Origin: Ciceribacter sp. L1K22
GTDB lineage: Bacteria; Pseudomonadota; Alphaproteobacteria; Rhizobiales; Rhizobiaceae
Length of the DNA: 64,000 nt
Assembly: GCF_017599385.1 (NCBI RefSeq)
Contig: NZ_JAGFPK010000001.1
Coordinates: 746,177-810,176 of the forward strand
Direction of reading: 5' to 3'
The notes beneath the pieces were generated by a model. That model did no database searches. It was not told the origin of the DNA and worked only from the letters and a program-made list of their open reading frames with translations. The translations under genes and the position numbers were made by a program. Below, in pieces: positions 62,927 to 64,000 of this stretch. Position 1 is the first letter of the stretch. Each line of letters opens with the position of its first letter.

Positions 62927-63916
62927 TCAGGCGGCAGCCGCTGGCGTGCGGCTCGGGGGATAGCCGACGACGCGCTTGAAGGCGCGGCTGAAGGCGGCCT
63001 GCGAGCCGTAACCGAGCCTCAGCGCCGCCGTTTCCACCGGAACGCCATCGCGGGCGATCCATTGGGCGGCGAGCCGCATGCGCATTTCGGTCAGGTAGCG
63101 CAGCGGCGGTATGCCGGTGGCGGCGACGAAGCGTTCGGCGAAGACGGAGCGGGAGACACCCATCTGCCGCGCGAGCTCGGCAAGGGTCCAGGTGCGGCCC
63201 GGTTCGCGGTGGAGCGCCACCAGCACGCGGCCGAGCTTGGGATCACGAAGGGCCGCGATCCAGCCGGTGGCGTCGCCGCAGCCGCATTCCACCCAGGCCC
63301 GCACGATCGAGGCGGCGACCACGTCGGCGAGCCGGGCGAGGATGCCGGCATAACCGGCGCGTCCGTCGCGGGCCTCGCGCGCCATGGCCTCCAGCATCGG
63401 CAGGATTTCCGGATAGCGGTTGACCAGCGTGTCGACCCGCATCACCTCCGGCATCATCGAGATCAGCGGATGCATGCTGCCGAGATCGAAATCCATGCAG
63501 GCGGAGAACAGCAGCACGCGGTCGGCGGGCGGGCAGGCGAAGTCGTCGCAGGCCTTGATCTCGCTCACCAGCGTGCAGAGCGGCGATTTGCTGAGCTTGC
63601 CGAGATCGGCGCAGGGCTGCGACAGGTCCTCCGACGAGCCGAGAAGATGCAGGCCCCCGCGTGGCAGGAGTGCCGCATCGCCGGCCGTCATCCTGTGCAG
63701 CACGCCGGACGGAGAGCGCAGCACGACGACGCCGCGCGCCACGAACAGGAATTTCGCCCGCGCATCGCCCTCGCCGAAGGCATAGGAAAACGGCGGCGAG
63801 AGCTCGACGCGGCGGTAATCGACGCCGACGAGACGCATGCCGAGCAGGAGCTCGCTCACCAGATCGGTGTCGAGCGGTGCGTTTGACGAAGCATTTCCGG
63901 ACGGACGATCAAGCAT
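62927..63916 (-). CDS. AraC-family transcriptional regulator (cupin_6 type)
   Basis: 329 residues. The N-terminal ligand domain has a cupin-like barrel (FSYAFGEGDARAKFLFVARG, VLHRMTAGDAALLPRGGLHL). The C-terminal double helix-turn-helix reads LAELARQMGVSRSVFAERFV and GYGSQAAFSRAFKRVVGYPP. ATG 63916 is preferred; TTG 63988 is an open alternative near the window edge. The stop is 6 bp from the end of the aminotransferase gene, converging on it. Target unknown. Confidence 0.88.
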   Translation of the reverse strand: MLDRPSGNASSNAPLDTDLVSELLLGMRLVGVDYRRVELSPPFSYAFGEGDARAKFLFVARGVVVLRSPSGVLHRMTAGDAALLPRGGLHLLGSSEDLSQPCADLGKLSKSPLCTLVSEIKACDDFACPPADRVLLFSACMDFDLGSMHPLISMMPEVMRVDTLVNRYPEILPMLEAMAREARDGRAGYAGILARLADVVAASIVRAWVECGCGDATGWIAALRDPKLGRVLVALHREPGRTWTLAELARQMGVSRSVFAERFVAATGIPPLRYLTEMRMRLAAQWIARDGVPVETAALRLGYGSQAAFSRAFKRVVGYPPSRTPAAAA

Positions 63917-64000
63917 GAAGGATTTTGTGACATAGAAAGTCCGGCCCGTCCAGTCTACTTGTTGTCCCGTCTTTTCCTCCCGATCCAAAGGACAACACCG

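Overview
The window is GC-rich chromosomal DNA from an alphaproteobacterium, most likely a Rhizobiaceae member (Rhizobium/Agrobacterium relatives). The basis is gene content and order: the rpmH-rnpA-yidC ... engB ... argB block, a PodJ-type polar protein with Sel1 repeats and a peptidoglycan-binding end, an rkpK-like UDP-glucose dehydrogenase beside galE, and palindromic intergenic repeats of the rhizobial kind. Nearly all of it is ordinary core or housekeeping DNA. I see no rRNA, CRISPR array, transposase, integrase or prophage. There is one tRNA, tRNA-Arg(ACG).

Layout. 0-11 kb: a 5'-truncated O6-alkylguanine-DNA alkyltransferase; argB; an ECF sigma/anti-sigma/fasciclin module; then engB, a DMT transporter, yidC, rnpA and rpmH read leftward; then a sensor kinase and tRNA-Arg. 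Directly after the tRNA, 9767 to about 11040 is clearly AT-rich and carries a translationally coupled pair of unrecognised genes on the minus strand, the best candidate here for something undescribed. 11-24 kb: an acetyl-CoA hydrolase/CoA-transferase family enzyme, a metallophosphoesterase, a proline-racemase-family enzyme with a Ser/Cys pair, a three-gene phosphorelay ending in an HD-GYP protein, pyrC, small membrane proteins, pyrE, a PfkB sugar kinase, and an XRE/DUF2975 pair with a duplicated operator.

24-46 kb: pgi, fadD, galE, rkpK, pyrD, a MATE exporter, a CAP-domain lipoprotein, a TPR-methyltransferase, two tandem YitT-family proteins, a ligase-associated helicase with PdeM, a PQQ-type sugar dehydrogenase, an alpha/beta hydrolase divergent from a TetR-HxlR pair, and a TauE/SafE permease with its TIGR02186 partner. 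46-56 kb: podJ, divergent from a beta-oxidation operon (acyl-CoA dehydrogenase, thiolase, FadB-like fusion) whose promoter carries a 24-bp palindrome. A similar palindrome lies upstream of fadD, suggesting a shared fatty-acid regulon. 56-64 kb: accessory regulation. A cupin-VOC pair is divergent from a MarR gene with three operator copies. A gene-free stretch of about 1.3 kb is built mainly of intergenic repeats. An OhrR-like regulator is divergent from a haloperoxidase-type hydrolase with three operator copies. The end holds a LysR/dialkylglycine decarboxylase pair and an AraC regulator.

Starts were chosen from ribosome-binding sites, overlaps and remembered family lengths. Nothing was searched against a database.
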